Shown piece after piece: positions 51,762-62,342 of a DNA stretch of 64,000 nt (positions are counted from its first letter, which is position 1; the number at the start of each line of letters is the position of its first letter). This DNA is from Stutzerimonas stutzeri (GTDB lineage: Bacteria; Pseudomonadota; Gammaproteobacteria; Pseudomonadales; Pseudomonadaceae). Under the pieces are notes generated by a model, which was not told where the DNA came from, made no database searches, and saw nothing but the letters and a program-made list of their open reading frames with translations. The translations under genes were made by a program, and so were the position numbers. Location of the stretch: contig NZ_POUT01000003.1 of NCBI RefSeq assembly GCF_002890915.1, positions 186,001 to 250,000 on the forward strand, written 5' to 3'.

Positions 51762-52910
51762 ATGATCGCCACGACCGGTAAAGTCAATCTGCTGGGCCTG
51801 ACCCAGCCGCAACTGGAAAGCTTCTTCGAGTCCATCGGGGAGAAGCGTTTTCGTGCCGGTCAGGTGATGAAGTGGATTCACCACTTCGGCGTCGACGACT
51901 TCGACGCCATGAGCAATCTCGGCAAGGCCCTGCGCGAAAAGCTCAAGGCCTGCGCCGAGATTCGCGGCCCGGAAATCGTCAGTGAGGACATTTCCAGCGA
52001 CGGCACCCGCAAATGGGTGGTTCGCGTCGCCTCGGGCAGTTGCGTGGAGACGGTGTACATCCCGCAGGGCGGGCGCGGTACGCTGTGTGTGTCCTCGCAG
52101 GCCGGCTGTGCCTTGGACTGCAGCTTCTGCTCCACCGGCAAGCAAGGCTTCAACAGCAACCTCACCGCCGCCGAAGTGATCGGCCAGGTGTGGATTGCCA
52201 ACAAATCCTTTGGCAGCGTCCCGGCCAAGATCGATCGTGCCATCACCAACGTGGTGATGATGGGCATGGGCGAGCCGCTGCTCAATTTCGACAACGTCGT
52301 CGCCGCCATGCAGATCATGATGGACGACCTCGGCTACGGCATTTCCAAGCGCAAGGTGACCCTGTCGACCTCCGGCGTGGTGCCGATGATCGACGAGCTG
52401 GCCAAGGTCATCGACGTCTCCCTGGCGCTGTCGCTGCACGCGCCGAACGACGAGCTGCGCGACCAGCTGGTGCCGATCAACAAGAAATACCCGCTGGCCA
52501 TGCTGCTTGCCGCCTGTCAGCGCTACATCTCGCAACTGGGCGAGAAGCGCGTGCTGACCATCGAATACACCTTGCTCAAGGGCGTCAACGACCAGCCCGA
52601 GCATGCCGAGCAGATGATGGCGCTGCTGGCGGAGATTCCCTGCAAGATCAACCTGATTCCGTTCAACCCCTTCCCCCATTCCGGATATGAGCGGCCGAGC
52701 AACAATGCCATCCGCCGTTTTCAGGACATCCTGCACAAAGGCGGGCACAATGTGACGGTGCGTACCACCCGCGGCGAAGACATCGACGCGGCCTGTGGTC
52801 AGCTCGTCGGCCAGGTCATGGACCGCACGCGTCGAAGCGAGAGATACATCGCTGTGCGTGAGCTGCAGAGCGACCCAGGTGCGGCGCATATTGCCTCGAA
52901 CCGATCCTGA
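51762..52910 (+). CDS. rlmN: Dual-specificity RNA methyltransferase RlmN
   Basis: 382-residue radical SAM enzyme methylating C2 of A2503 in 23S rRNA and A37 in tRNAs. Radical-SAM cluster C116, C120, C123 (CALDCSFC); catalytic Cys about C345 near the end. Start at 51762 has AAGG six bases upstream; a GTG nine bases earlier is possible. Uses a [4Fe-4S] cluster, so it depends on the neighbouring isc genes. Confidence 0.95.
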   Translation: MIATTGKVNLLGLTQPQLESFFESIGEKRFRAGQVMKWIHHFGVDDFDAMSNLGKALREKLKACAEIRGPEIVSEDISSDGTRKWVVRVASGSCVETVYIPQGGRGTLCVSSQAGCALDCSFCSTGKQGFNSNLTAAEVIGQVWIANKSFGSVPAKIDRAITNVVMMGMGEPLLNFDNVVAAMQIMMDDLGYGISKRKVTLSTSGVVPMIDELAKVIDVSLALSLHAPNDELRDQLVPINKKYPLAMLLAACQRYISQLGEKRVLTIEYTLLKGVNDQPEHAEQMMALLAEIPCKINLIPFNPFPHSGYERPSNNAIRRFQDILHKGGHNVTVRTTRGEDIDAACGQLVGQVMDRTRRSERYIAVRELQSDPGAAHIASNRS

Positions 52911-52921
52911 GGGGGATGCCG

Positions 52922-53680
52922 ATGATTTTGCGCACTGCGCTGCTGCTTCTACTGACCGGCCTGATGGCCGGTTGTGTGTCTTCTGGAACTGTCGATCCGC
53001 TGAAGACCGAGGAGGGCCGGCAGCAGGCCCGCGATGCCTATATCCAGCTGGGCATCGGCTATCTGCAGCAGGGCGCCGCTTCGCGCGCCAAGACACCGCT
53101 GCGCAAGGCGCTGGAAATCGACCCGCGCAGTGCCGATGCGCATGCCGCGCTGGCGCTGGTGTTCCAGACCGAGATGGAGAACGACCTGGCGGACAAGCAC
53201 TACCGCGAGGCGCTCTCCAATCGTCGCGACGCCCGTATCCTCAACAACTACGGCAGCTTCCTGTACGAGCAGCAGCGCTATTCAGAAGCCATGGAACGCT
53301 TCACCCAGGCGACCGAAGACAACCTCTACCCCGAGCGCGCCCGGGTCTTCCAGAATCTCGGCCTGACGGCGCTGAAGCTGGGGCGCCGCGACGACGCCGA
53401 GCGCTATTTCACGCGCTCGCTGCGCCTGGACAGCCGCCAGCCCATGGCGCTGCTGGAACTGGCGATGATGGCCTACGAGGACAAGCAGTACGTTCCGGCC
53501 AAGCGTTATTACAACAGCTTCAGCCAGTTGGCCGAGCAGAATGCGCGTAGCCTGCTGCTCGGCATTCGCCTGGCCAACATCCATCAGGAGCGCGATACCG
53601 CTGCCAGCCTCGGGCTCCAGCTGAGGCGGCTGTATCCTGGCACGGATGAGTACAAGCAATTTCTCTCGGAGCAACGATGA
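52922..53680 (+). CDS. pilF: Type IV pilus biogenesis/stability protein PilF (PilW)
   Basis: 252-residue outer-membrane lipoprotein pilotin. Lipobox LMAGC (C18 region) and TPR repeats from about residue 35 to 230 (AYIQLGIGYLQQGAASRAKTPL; ILNNYGSFLYEQQRYSEAM). Needed for PilQ secretin assembly in P. aeruginosa. The ATG at 52922 with GAGGGG upstream is preferred over that at 52916. Overlaps rodZ by 4 bases. Confidence 0.93.
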   Translation: MILRTALLLLLTGLMAGCVSSGTVDPLKTEEGRQQARDAYIQLGIGYLQQGAASRAKTPLRKALEIDPRSADAHAALALVFQTEMENDLADKHYREALSNRRDARILNNYGSFLYEQQRYSEAMERFTQATEDNLYPERARVFQNLGLTALKLGRRDDAERYFTRSLRLDSRQPMALLELAMMAYEDKQYVPAKRYYNSFSQLAEQNARSLLLGIRLANIHQERDTAASLGLQLRRLYPGTDEYKQFLSEQR

Positions 53681-54651
53681 CCGCGCCGCATCCAGAATCC
53701 GCTGCACCGGTGGCGATGGGCAGCAATCCCGGCGAGACGCTGCGCAGCGCTCGCGAAGGCAAGGGCTGGACCCTGTCTGCGGTGGCCCAGCAGCTGAACC
53801 TCACCGAACGCGCCCTGGCTCGTATCGAGGCCGGGGATTTCAGCCAGTTGCCCGGGCATACCTTCGCCCGCGGCTATGTGCGGGCCTATGCCAAGTTGCT
53901 GGGGCTGGACCAGAACCGGCTGGTCCAGGAGTTCGACCAGCACACCGGCACCGACGCCTCGGGTAGCAGCGTCACCAGCCTGGGCCGTATCGAGGAGCCC
54001 GGACGCCTGTCGCGCAACGTCATGCGCTTCTTCGGCTTCGCCTTGTTGCTGGTGCTGGCCGGCGCCGCCTTCTACTGGTGGCAGGAGCGTGCGGCGCGCG
54101 AGGAATCGGCCCCCGCCGTGACCGCCCTGGAGCGCATCGAGGTGGAAAGCGCCGACGGCACCACGCAGATTCACATGCTCGACCGTGCCGAAGACTCGGA
54201 GCCGGCCGAAGAGGCGCCGCTGCCGCTTGCGGATGAGCCGGCCACCGATGCAGCGCAGGCCGTCACCGAGCCGGCTGAGGCCGAAGCGCCTGTCGAGCCT
54301 GCGCCGAGCGAACCGACCGCCGAAGCGCCGGCCGAACCGGCCGTCGAGGCATCCGCGCCGCCGGCGCAAACGCCCGTCGCGGATGCCCCGGCGAGCGTCG
54401 CGGCGCCTGGTGAGGCGCGTCTGGACCTGCGCTTCACCGCCGATTGCTGGACCCGGGTGACCGATGCCGACGGCCGCGTGCTGTACAGCGCGCTGGCCAA
54501 GGCCGGCAGCAGCACCAGCGTCAGCGGCAAGGCGCCGCTGGACGTGCACCTGGGCTACGCCCGTGGCGCCCAAGTCAGTTACAACGGCGAGGCCGTGAGC
54601 GTCGCTTCATACATGCGCGGCGAGACGGCGCGCTTCAAGCTCGGACAGTAG
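53677..54651 (+). CDS. rodZ: Cytoskeletal protein RodZ
   Basis: 324 residues. Cytosolic HTH (about 20-80, with [21 protein letters not shown]), one membrane span (about 112-132), an Ala/Glu/Pro-rich periplasmic linker (about 180-250) and a C-terminal DUF4115 domain. Couples MreB to the elongation machinery. Confidence 0.92.
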   Translation: MTAPHPESAAPVAMGSNPGETLRSAREGKGWTLSAVAQQLNLTERALARIEAGDFSQLPGHTFARGYVRAYAKLLGLDQNRLVQEFDQHTGTDASGSSVTSLGRIEEPGRLSRNVMRFFGFALLLVLAGAAFYWWQERAAREESAPAVTALERIEVESADGTTQIHMLDRAEDSEPAEEAPLPLADEPATDAAQAVTEPAEAEAPVEPAPSEPTAEAPAEPAVEASAPPAQTPVADAPASVAAPGEARLDLRFTADCWTRVTDADGRVLYSALAKAGSSTSVSGKAPLDVHLGYARGAQVSYNGEAVSVASYMRGETARFKLGQ

Positions 54652-54661
54652 TAGGCTGATC

Positions 54662-55774
54662 ATGCATTCCGAATCCCCTATCAAGCGCCGCCAGTCCCGC
54701 AAGATCTGGGTGGGCAGCGTTCCGGTCGGTGGCGATGCGCCGATTTCCGTGCAGAGCATGACCAATACCGAAACCTGCGACGTCGAGGCGACGGTCGGCC
54801 AGATCCAGCGCCTGGCCAATGCCGGCGCCGATATCGTGCGGGTCTCGGTGCCTTCCATGGAGGCCGCCGAGGCCTTTGGCCGGATCAGGCAGCGCGTGCA
54901 GCTGCCGCTGGTCGCCGATATCCACTTCGATTACCAGATCGCCCTGCGGGTGGCCGAACTCGGCGTCGATTGCCTGCGCATCAACCCGGGCAACATCGGC
55001 CGCGAGGATCGCGTGCGCGCGGTGGTCGATGCCGCGCGCGACAAGGGCATCCCGATCCGCATCGGCGTCAACGCCGGCTCCCTGGAAAAGGACCTGCAGA
55101 AGAAATACGGCGAGCCCACCCCGCAGGCGCTGGTGGAGTCCGCGCTGCGCCATGTCGAGCACCTCGATCGGCTGGACTTCCAGGACTTCAAGGTCAGCGT
55201 CAAGGCGTCCGACGTGTTCATGGCCGTCGAGGCCTACCGCCTGCTGGCCCGCCAGATCGAGCAGCCGCTGCACCTGGGCATCACCGAGGCCGGCGGCCTG
55301 CGCTCGGGCACGGTGAAGTCGGCGGTCGGGCTGGGCATGCTGCTGGCCGACGGCATCGGCGACACCATCCGCGTGTCGCTGGCCGCCGACCCGGTGGAGG
55401 AGATCAAGGTCGGCTTCGACATCCTCAAGTCGCTGCACCTGCGCTCGCGCGGGATCAACTTCATCGCCTGCCCGAGCTGCTCGCGGCAGAACTTCGATGT
55501 GGTCAAGACCATGAACGAGCTGGAAACCCGCGTGGAGGACCTGCTGGTGCCGATGGACGTCGCGGTGATCGGCTGCGTGGTCAACGGCCCGGGCGAGGCC
55601 AAGGAGGCGCATATCGGCCTCACCGGCGGGAGCCCGAACAACCTCGTCTACATCGACGGCAAGCCGGCGCAGAAACTGAACAACGACAACCTCGTCGACG
55701 AGCTGGAACAGCTGATCCGGCGCAAGGCCGCCGAGAAGCTCGCGGCCGATGCGGCGCTGATCGCACGCAGTTGA
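54662..55774 (+). CDS. ispG: 4-hydroxy-3-methylbut-2-enyl diphosphate synthase IspG
   Basis: 370 residues, MEP-pathway step forming HMBPP. [4Fe-4S] ligands in CPSCSRQ and [10 protein letters not shown] are in place. Another Fe-S client beside isc. Confidence 0.96.
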   Translation: MHSESPIKRRQSRKIWVGSVPVGGDAPISVQSMTNTETCDVEATVGQIQRLANAGADIVRVSVPSMEAAEAFGRIRQRVQLPLVADIHFDYQIALRVAELGVDCLRINPGNIGREDRVRAVVDAARDKGIPIRIGVNAGSLEKDLQKKYGEPTPQALVESALRHVEHLDRLDFQDFKVSVKASDVFMAVEAYRLLARQIEQPLHLGITEAGGLRSGTVKSAVGLGMLLADGIGDTIRVSLAADPVEEIKVGFDILKSLHLRSRGINFIACPSCSRQNFDVVKTMNELETRVEDLLVPMDVAVIGCVVNGPGEAKEAHIGLTGGSPNNLVYIDGKPAQKLNNDNLVDELEQLIRRKAAEKLAADAALIARS

Positions 55775-55790
55775 TTTTTAAGGAACCCCA

Positions 55791-57080
55791 TTGAGCAAGT
55801 CCCTGCAAGCCATTCGTGGCATGAACGACATCCTGCCGGCGCAGACGCCGACCTGGCGCTACCTGGAAAGCACCTTCGCGCAACTGCTCGACAGCTATGG
55901 CTACAGCGAGATCCGCCTGCCGATCCTCGAGTTCACCGACCTGTTCGCCCGCGGCATCGGCGAAGGCACCGACGTGGTGGACAAGGAGATGTACACCTTC
56001 CTCGACCGCAACGAGGAGTCCCTGACCCTGCGTCCGGAAGGTACCGCCGGCTGCGTGCGCGCCGTGCTCGAACATGGCCTCACCGGCGGCGGCCAGGTGC
56101 AGAAGCTCTGGTATACCGGGCCGATGTTCCGCTACGAGAAGCCGCAGAAGGGCCGCTACCGGCAGTTCCACCAGATCGGCGTGGAAGTCTTCAACCAGCC
56201 CGGACCGGATATCGATGCCGAGCTGATCGTACTCACCGCGCGGCTGTGGAAGCTGCTCGGCATGGCCGATGCAGTGACCTTGCAGCTCAACAGCCTGGGC
56301 TCCAGCGAGGCGCGTGCGCGCTACCGCGATGCGTTGGTGGCCTACCTGCAGCAGCGTTTCGAGCAACTCGACGAGGACAGCCAGCGCCGCCTGACCACCA
56401 ATCCGCTGCGCATCCTCGACAGCAAGAACGCCCAGACCCAGGCGTTGCTGGCGGATGCGCCGACCCTGCACGACTACCTCGACGAGGAGTCGCGCGCGCA
56501 TTTCGAGGGGCTCAAGGCGCGCCTGGATGCGGTCGGCATCGTCTACGAGATCAATCCCAAGCTGGTGCGCGGGCTGGATTACTACGGTCGCACGGTATTC
56601 GAGTGGGTGACCGACAAGCTGGGTGCGCAGGGTACCGTCTGCGCCGGTGGCCGCTACGACGGGCTGGTCAGCCAGTTCGGCGGTAAGCCGACGCCGGGCG
56701 TCGGTTTCGCCATGGGCGTCGAGCGCCTGGTGCTGCTGCTGGAAACCCTCATGCTGGTTCCGGAAGAACTGAACCCTGCCCCGCATGCCTATATCTGCGC
56801 CTTCGGCGAGGCTGCCGAACTGGCGGCACTGGCGCTGGCCGAACGCCTGCGCGACGCCCTGCCGGGGCTACGGCTGCTGGTCAATGCCGGTGGCGGCAGC
56901 TTCAAGAGCCAGTTCAAGAAGGCCGACAAGAGCGGTGCGCGCTTTGCGTTGATTCTCGGTGAGGACGAACTGGCCGGGCGCGTGGTAGGTTGCAAGCCGC
57001 TGCGCGACGACAGCGAACAACAAAGCATTGCCTGGGATGCTCTGCCCGAGCGTCTGGCTGCCTGCCTCGAGCAGGTCTGA
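55791..57080 (+). CDS. hisS: Histidyl-tRNA synthetase
   Basis: 429 residues, class II synthetase. TTG start at 55791 with AAGGA ahead. Motif 1 region IRGMNDILP; motif 2 [23 protein letters not shown] (range of key residues Arg, Phe, Gln); HisA motif [14 protein letters not shown]. Confidence 0.95.
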   Translation: MSKSLQAIRGMNDILPAQTPTWRYLESTFAQLLDSYGYSEIRLPILEFTDLFARGIGEGTDVVDKEMYTFLDRNEESLTLRPEGTAGCVRAVLEHGLTGGGQVQKLWYTGPMFRYEKPQKGRYRQFHQIGVEVFNQPGPDIDAELIVLTARLWKLLGMADAVTLQLNSLGSSEARARYRDALVAYLQQRFEQLDEDSQRRLTTNPLRILDSKNAQTQALLADAPTLHDYLDEESRAHFEGLKARLDAVGIVYEINPKLVRGLDYYGRTVFEWVTDKLGAQGTVCAGGRYDGLVSQFGGKPTPGVGFAMGVERLVLLLETLMLVPEELNPAPHAYICAFGEAAELAALALAERLRDALPGLRLLVNAGGGSFKSQFKKADKSGARFALILGEDELAGRVVGCKPLRDDSEQQSIAWDALPERLAACLEQV

Positions 57081-57107
57081 GACTAAGCGAATGAAAGGAG
57101 TGACAGT

Positions 57108-57749
57108 GTGACCTCGGGTACCGAAGAAGAACAACTGGCGCAAATCAAGGAGTGGTGGCAGCGCAACGGCACGCCGCTGCTGCTGGGGGGCGCGCTCGCC
57201 CTGGTGATCGTGTTCGGCTGGCAGTTTTGGCAGAAGTACCAGATCAGCCAGGCGCAGAGCGCCTCGGTGGTCTATCAGCAACTGCTGACCGCGGCACTGG
57301 AGGGCGGCGAAGTCGATGCCGCGGAAGTGTCGCGCCTGGGCAACCAGCTGAAGAAGGACTTCGCCGGCACCCATTACGCGCAATACGGCAGCCTGTTCGT
57401 CGCCAAGGTCGCGGTTGAGTCCGGGCGTCTCGACGAGGCGGCCAGCGAGCTCCGTGCGATCATCGACAAGCCGGCCGACGCGACCCTCGACGAACTGGCA
57501 CGCCAACGCCTGGCCCGGGTGCTGGCCGTCCAGGAGAAAGCCGAGGAAGCTCTCAAGCTGCTGGACGGCGAGGCGGACAAGGCGTTTGCCGCCAGCCGCG
57601 AAGAACTCCGGGGCGATCTGCTGGTGCTGCTCGGCCGCAAGGACGAAGCCCATGCCGCCTACAGCAAGGCCAAGGAATCGCTGTCCCAGGACGCGGCCAT
57701 TGGCGGTCTGCAATTGAAGCTGGATGACCTGGCCCGAGGGGAGGCGTAA
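57108..57749 (+). CDS. YfgM family ancillary SecYEG translocon subunit
   Basis: 213 residues, GTG start with AAAGGAG upstream. One membrane span (about 23-42, LLLGGALALVIVFGWQFW) then a periplasmic TPR-like domain. In E. coli YfgM interacts with SecYEG and PpiD. Next to bamB as usual. Confidence 0.9.
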   Translation: MTSGTEEEQLAQIKEWWQRNGTPLLLGGALALVIVFGWQFWQKYQISQAQSASVVYQQLLTAALEGGEVDAAEVSRLGNQLKKDFAGTHYAQYGSLFVAKVAVESGRLDEAASELRAIIDKPADATLDELARQRLARVLAVQEKAEEALKLLDGEADKAFAASREELRGDLLVLLGRKDEAHAAYSKAKESLSQDAAIGGLQLKLDDLARGEA

Positions 57750-57752
57750 TCG

Positions 57753-58901
57753 ATGCGCTGGAAGACTGCCGCGCTGCTGACCCTGGCCGTACTGGCCGCG
57801 GGCTGCAGCAGTAACGACACGAAGGAACCCGGGCCCGCCGAGCTGACCAAGTTCGACGCGGAAATCTCCTTGAAGAAGGAGTGGAGCCGCTCCATCGGCG
57901 AAGGCCAGGGTGAGACCTACAATCTGCTGACGCCGGTGGTCTATGGCGACCAGATCTACGCCGCCGACGTCGAGGGCCTGGTGGTTTCCATGGACCGGCT
58001 GACCGGTAAGGTCAACTGGAAGAAGAAGCTGGACGTGCCGGTCTCCGGCGCGGTCGGTGCCGGCTACGGCCTGATCCTGGTTGGCACCCTGCGCGGCGAG
58101 GTGCTGGCGCTGGATGTCAGCAGCGGCGAGGAGCGTTGGCGCAGCCAGGTCAGCAGTGAAGTGCTGGCCGCCCCGGCCGTCAACGGCGACATCGTCCTGG
58201 TGCAGACCCAGGACGACCGGCTGATCGCCCTGGAAATCGATACCGGCGCGCAGCGCTGGAGCTACGAGAGCTCACCCGCGGTACTGACCCTGCGTGGCAC
58301 CGGCGCGCCGCTGCTGACCAACCAGCTGGCGATCGCCGGCCTGTCCAGCGGCAAGGTGGTCGCCCTGGATACCCGCCGCGGCCTGCCGGTCTGGGAGCAG
58401 CGGGTGGCGATTCCGCAAGGTCGTTCCGAACTGGAGCGGGTGGTGGACATCGACGGCGGCCTGCTGCTGTCCGGCGGTACGCTGTACGTCACCACCTACC
58501 AGGGCCGCGCCGCGGCGCTGGAGCTGGAAAGCGGGCGCATGCTCTGGCAGCGCGACGCCTCCAGCTATGCCGGTGTGGCGCTGGGCTATGGCAGCGTCTA
58601 CCTGAGCCTGGCCGACGGCACCGTCGAAGGCATCGACGAGCGCTCCACCACGGCGCTGTGGCGCAACGAGTCGCTGGCCCGGCGGCAGCTCTCGGCCCCG
58701 GCGGTGTTGTCCAGCTATGTGGTGGTCGGTGACATCGAGGGCTACCTGCATCTGCTGAGCCAGGTCGATGGCCGTTTCGTCGCGCGCGAGCGCGTCGACA
58801 GCGCCGGCGTGCGTGTGCGTCCGGTGGTCGAGGGCGACTGGCTCTACGCTTACGGCAACGACGGCAAGCTGGTCGCGCTGACGATTCGTCAGGCCGACTG
58901 A
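57753..58901 (+). CDS. bamB: Outer membrane assembly lipoprotein BamB
   Basis: 382 residues, lipobox LAAGC (C18), then an eight-bladed PQQ-type beta-propeller (repeats such as ALDVSSGEERW, ALEIDTGAQRW). Part of the BAM complex. Gap of three bases from the previous gene. Confidence 0.95.
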   Translation: MRWKTAALLTLAVLAAGCSSNDTKEPGPAELTKFDAEISLKKEWSRSIGEGQGETYNLLTPVVYGDQIYAADVEGLVVSMDRLTGKVNWKKKLDVPVSGAVGAGYGLILVGTLRGEVLALDVSSGEERWRSQVSSEVLAAPAVNGDIVLVQTQDDRLIALEIDTGAQRWSYESSPAVLTLRGTGAPLLTNQLAIAGLSSGKVVALDTRRGLPVWEQRVAIPQGRSELERVVDIDGGLLLSGGTLYVTTYQGRAAALELESGRMLWQRDASSYAGVALGYGSVYLSLADGTVEGIDERSTTALWRNESLARRQLSAPAVLSSYVVVGDIEGYLHLLSQVDGRFVARERVDSAGVRVRPVVEGDWLYAYGNDGKLVALTIRQAD

Positions 58902-58918
58902 GCGCGCATCGGGCCCGT

Positions 58919-58979
58919 GGCTCCGCCTTTGGTGGAGCCCTGAATATCCGGCCGCTGCCTTGCAGCGGCCTTCGTGTTT
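58919..58979 (+). terminator. Two hairpins between bamB and der
   Basis: GGCTCC/GGAGCC (58919-58939), then GGCCGCTGC/GCAGCGGCC (58950-58970) with the T-rich TTCGTGTTTT after. The second is a plausible intrinsic terminator. Confidence 0.6.
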
Positions 58980-59005
58980 TCTGAAATATCGCAGTGGAGA
59001 GCCGC

Positions 59006-60502
59006 ATGGTTCCCGTAATCGCCCTGGTGGGCCGTCCGAACGTCGGCAAGTCCACCCTGTTCAATCGCCTGACCAAGAGCCGCGATGCCATCGTTGCCGA
59101 GTACGCGGGGCTGACCCGCGATCGCCAATATGGCGAGGCCAAATGGCAGGGCCGCACCTATATCGTGATCGACACCGGCGGTATCTCCGGCGACGAGGAA
59201 GGTATCGATGCGAAGATGGCCGAGCAGTCGCTGCAGGCCATCGAAGAGGCCGATGCGGTGCTGTTCATGGTCGATTCGCGCGCCGGGCTGACGGCGGCCG
59301 ACCAGATGATCGGCGAACACCTGCGCAAGCGGAACAAGCGCTGCTTCCTGGTGGCGAACAAGGTCGACAGCGTCGATCCGGACATCGCCCGCGCCGAATT
59401 CAGCCCGCTGGGCCTGGGCGACGCGTTGCCGATCGCCGCCGCCCACGGTCGCGGCATCAGCCACATGCTCGAGCAAGCGCTGGGGATCTTTCCCCGGGAC
59501 GATGTCGCGGAGGACGAGCAGGGTGCCGAGGGCGAGGAAGGCGAGGGGGCCGAGGTCGTTGCCGAGGGTCAGGAGCCGCGCCGTGTTCCCGGGCCGAGCG
59601 AGAAGGATGGCATCAAGATCGCCATCATCGGCCGACCCAATGTCGGCAAGTCGACGCTGGTCAACCGCATGCTCGGCGAGGAGCGGGTCATCGTCTACGA
59701 CCAGGCCGGCACTACCCGCGACAGCATCTACATCCCGTTCGAGCGCGACGAGGAGAAGTACACGCTGATCGACACCGCCGGCGTGCGCCGCCGCGGCAAG
59801 ATCTTCGAGGCGGTGGAAAAGTTCTCGGTGGTCAAGACGCTGCAGGCGATCCAGGATGCCAACGTGGTGATCTTCGTCATGGATGCCCGCGAGGGGGTGG
59901 TCGAGCACGACCTCAACCTGCTCGGCTTCGTGCTGGAGACCGGGCGCGCGCTGGTCATTGCGCTGAACAAGTGGGACGGCATGGAGCCGGGCGAGAAGGA
60001 CTATGTGAAGACCGAATTGGAGCGCCGGCTGTTCTTCGTCGACTATGCCGACATCCACTTCATCTCGGCCAAGCACGGCACCGGCGTCGGTCATCTGTAC
60101 AAGTCGGTGCAGGCCGCCTTCAAGTCGGCGATCACCCGCTGGCCGACCAGCCGCCTGACGCAGATCCTCGAGGACGCGGTGCAGGAGCACCAGCCGCCGA
60201 TGGTCAACGGCCGGCGCATCAAGCTGCGCTACGCGCACCTCGGTGGCGCCAACCCGCCGCTGATCGTGATCCACGGCAACCAGGTGGATGCGGTGCCCAA
60301 GTCCTACACGCGCTATCTGGAGAACACCTACCGGCGCGTGCTGAAGCTGGTCGGTACGCCGATCCGCATCGAGTACAAGGGCGGCGACAACCCTTACGAG
60401 GGCAAGAAGAACACCCTGACCGATCGCCAGGTGAACAAGAAGCGCCGCCTCATGTCGCACCACAAGAAGGCCGAGAAGAAGCGCCGCGACAAGAAGCGCT
60501 GA
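59006..60502 (+). CDS. der: Ribosome-associated GTPase Der
   Basis: 498 residues, two GTPase domains in tandem (GRPNVGKS near residues 9 and 209) and a KH-like C-terminus; basic tail. Needed for 50S maturation. A Glu/Gly-rich acidic linker (about residues 167-190) separates the G domains. Start at 59006 with GGAGA upstream. Confidence 0.95.
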   Translation: MVPVIALVGRPNVGKSTLFNRLTKSRDAIVAEYAGLTRDRQYGEAKWQGRTYIVIDTGGISGDEEGIDAKMAEQSLQAIEEADAVLFMVDSRAGLTAADQMIGEHLRKRNKRCFLVANKVDSVDPDIARAEFSPLGLGDALPIAAAHGRGISHMLEQALGIFPRDDVAEDEQGAEGEEGEGAEVVAEGQEPRRVPGPSEKDGIKIAIIGRPNVGKSTLVNRMLGEERVIVYDQAGTTRDSIYIPFERDEEKYTLIDTAGVRRRGKIFEAVEKFSVVKTLQAIQDANVVIFVMDAREGVVEHDLNLLGFVLETGRALVIALNKWDGMEPGEKDYVKTELERRLFFVDYADIHFISAKHGTGVGHLYKSVQAAFKSAITRWPTSRLTQILEDAVQEHQPPMVNGRRIKLRYAHLGGANPPLIVIHGNQVDAVPKSYTRYLENTYRRVLKLVGTPIRIEYKGGDNPYEGKKNTLTDRQVNKKRRLMSHHKKAEKKRRDKKR

Positions 60503-60646
60503 GCGTTTCTGTTAAGGTTCTTCGCGTTTATGGAGGACAGGGTTGCCTGACACCGGACTGGCAAGTTTGGGTGTGTTGAATGAAAGTTTTGCTTTCATGG
60601 GCGTTTAGCGAGTTGCTTGAAGGCTTGGTTTCGCCCTGCTGGGCGA

Positions 60647-60692
60647 GTTCCTTTTGGCAGTCGCCCGGATGGCCGGCCCCGCCAAAAGGAAC
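60647..60692. repeat. Hairpin in left arm
   Basis: GTTCCTTTTGGC (60647-60658) pairs perfectly with GCCAAAAGGAAC (60681-60692) around a 22-base loop that includes GGCCGGCC. Confidence 0.85.
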
Positions 60693-61181
60693 CAAAAGGG
60701 CTTGCCCCTTGCATCCGGCCCTGCGCTACGCGCAGGGTTCGTTACTCGCTTCGCTCGCCCTCCGGGCCAGCCTGCGGCTGTTACTCCGCTACGCTCCGTT
60801 TCGCTCCATCGCCGCTCCGAGGGTCGTCGTACAAGGGCCATCCATGGCCCTTTACGACTCTCGCCGCGTCCCTGCGGCTCGCCCCTCTGCGCAACGATTC
60901 CACTCACCCTCCTGATGGGGCGTTTGGAGTTGCCTGATAGTTCGTGCATTGAGCAAAAAGCGAAAAGCAAAAACTTTGATCGTCCAGGCAACTCGGACTC
61001 CATTCCCCGTCAGGAGGCCGAGTGGAGGTGTCGCGCAGGGGGACGCGAGGCATGGACGCCGAGCGAGGAACGAAGGGACAGGGACGTCCCTTCGTGACGG
61101 CCCCCGGAGCGGCACCGGAAGGAGGGAAGTCTGGCCGCGCAGCGGACAGACCCGGATGTCGGGTGCCCTTCTTCTTTGGTT

Positions 61182-61211
61182 ACTTTCTTGTTGGGCAAGC
61201 AACAAGAAAGT
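61182..61211. repeat. Hairpin in right arm
   Basis: ACTTTCTTGTTG (61182-61193) pairs perfectly with CAACAAGAAAGT (61200-61211), loop GGCAAG. It is the position-equivalent of the left-arm hairpin. Confidence 0.9.
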
Positions 61212-61392
61212 GACTCGGCCGGGGGGGCCGAAACCAGAAGTATCAGCACACTCGATAATCGATTTAACGACAAACTTCCAGACAAACCGAACAGCAGCAC
61301 CATCACCCAAACTTGCCAGTCCGATATCAATCCTTGCTTCCCCCGAGAAAGCGCGATGAAGCGTTTTTAACGCAACCGATCGCGAACGGGTC

Positions 61393-62187
61393 TCAGCCTT
61401 CCTCGTCGAACGACTGATCCATATCCAGTGCCGGCCGCGCGTGCCGCGGCTTGCCGGCCTGACGCGCCGGGTTGCCGACCACCGTGGTATGCGGCGGGAC
61501 CGTGTGCAGCACGATGCTGCCGGCACCGACCTTGGCGCCCTCGCCGATCTCGATATTGCCGAGAATCTTCGCCCCCGCGCCGATCATCACCCCGCTGCGC
61601 ACCTTCGGATGGCGGTCGCCGCCTTCCTTGCCGGTGCCGCCGAGGGTCACGCCCTGCAGAATCGATACATCGTCTCCGACCACAGCCGTCTCGCCGATGA
61701 CGATGCCAGTGCCGTGGTCGAGCATGATGCCGCTGCCGATCCTGCTCGCGGGATTGATGTCGATGCCCAGGCGTTCGTTGCAACGTGCCTGGATGAACAG
61801 CGCCAGCAGCCGTTCGCCCTGCCGCTGCAGGTGGTGTCCGATGCGATAGGCCTGCAGGGCGAGGAAGCCCTTGGAGAACAGCAACACTTCCAGCGCGCTG
61901 TCGAAGGCCGGGTCGCGGCTGACGATCGCCTGCAGGTCGCGCCAGGCCGATTCGGCCAGCTGTGGCTGCTGGCGGTGGATCTCGGCGAAACGTTCGGCCA
62001 GCGCCTGTCGTTGCTCGGCAGTGTCCGCCAGGGCCTGGCCGACCCGCTGGGCAAGGGTGCAGCCGAAGTCCGGGTGCTCGAGTACCGTCTGCCGGAAGAG
62101 ATCGGCCAGTGCCGGTTCGGTATCCAGGGCCCGTTCCGCCTGGGCACGCAAGTCGTTCCATGAAGAGCTGGCAGAGTGAAACTGCAT
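61393..62187 (-). CDS. Serine acetyltransferase (second CysE paralogue)
   Basis: 264 residues. Long helical N-terminal domain (SATase type, about 1-140) and hexapeptide beta-helix with [16 protein letters not shown] and GAKVGAGSIVLHTVPP. Closer to the long E. coli-like CysE than to the short one at 44.6 kb. AAGGA is seven bases upstream of the ATG at 62187. Its separate role from the first copy is not known. Confidence 0.9.
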   Translation of the reverse strand: MQFHSASSSWNDLRAQAERALDTEPALADLFRQTVLEHPDFGCTLAQRVGQALADTAEQRQALAERFAEIHRQQPQLAESAWRDLQAIVSRDPAFDSALEVLLFSKGFLALQAYRIGHHLQRQGERLLALFIQARCNERLGIDINPASRIGSGIMLDHGTGIVIGETAVVGDDVSILQGVTLGGTGKEGGDRHPKVRSGVMIGAGAKILGNIEIGEGAKVGAGSIVLHTVPPHTTVVGNPARQAGKPRHARPALDMDQSFDEEG

Positions 62188-62223
62188 GGTGAATTCCTTG
62201 TGGCTATCGATCTGTGCCTTGTC

Positions 62224-62237
62224 GCTACAACTGTAGC
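62224..62237 (-). promoter_or_regulatory. Palindrome upstream of the second acetyltransferase
   Basis: GCTACA-AC-TGTAGC, a perfect 6+6 inverted repeat, 37 bases upstream of the acetyltransferase start and 105 bases before the divergent aminotransferase. Candidate operator; binding protein unknown. Confidence 0.35.
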
Positions 62238-62342
62238 AGGCCGAATCCTCACACCCCGGACGCGCTCGTATCCGGCCGCCGCGATCGGCTATCCTGTTTC
62301 TCCCTGCCGCATCCCGTCGGGCAGGCCTGTCGGAAGGCTGTG

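Larger units (their letters stand above)
60554..61323. mobile_element. 770-bp inverted-repeat element with perfect 20-bp ends
   Basis: CGGACTGGCAAGTTTGGGTG (60554-60573) occurs in perfect reverse complement at 61304-61323. Between lie two related arms in inverted orientation, about 60640-60950 and 60990-61215, with matching blocks: CCTCCTGATGGGG (60909) against its complement near 61010, GGAGTTGCC (60925) against GGCAACTC (60988), each arm with one hairpin. No gene-like frame. Arms resemble an extragenic repeat widespread in proteobacterial genomes. It fills the gap between der and the acetyltransferase gene (60503-61392). Transposition is not shown. Confidence 0.65.

Noticed and set aside
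60580..61526. Several 60-220-codon frames inside the inverted-repeat element
   Set aside because: Arise from the repeat itself, have no ribosome site, and resemble the common mis-annotations of this repeat.
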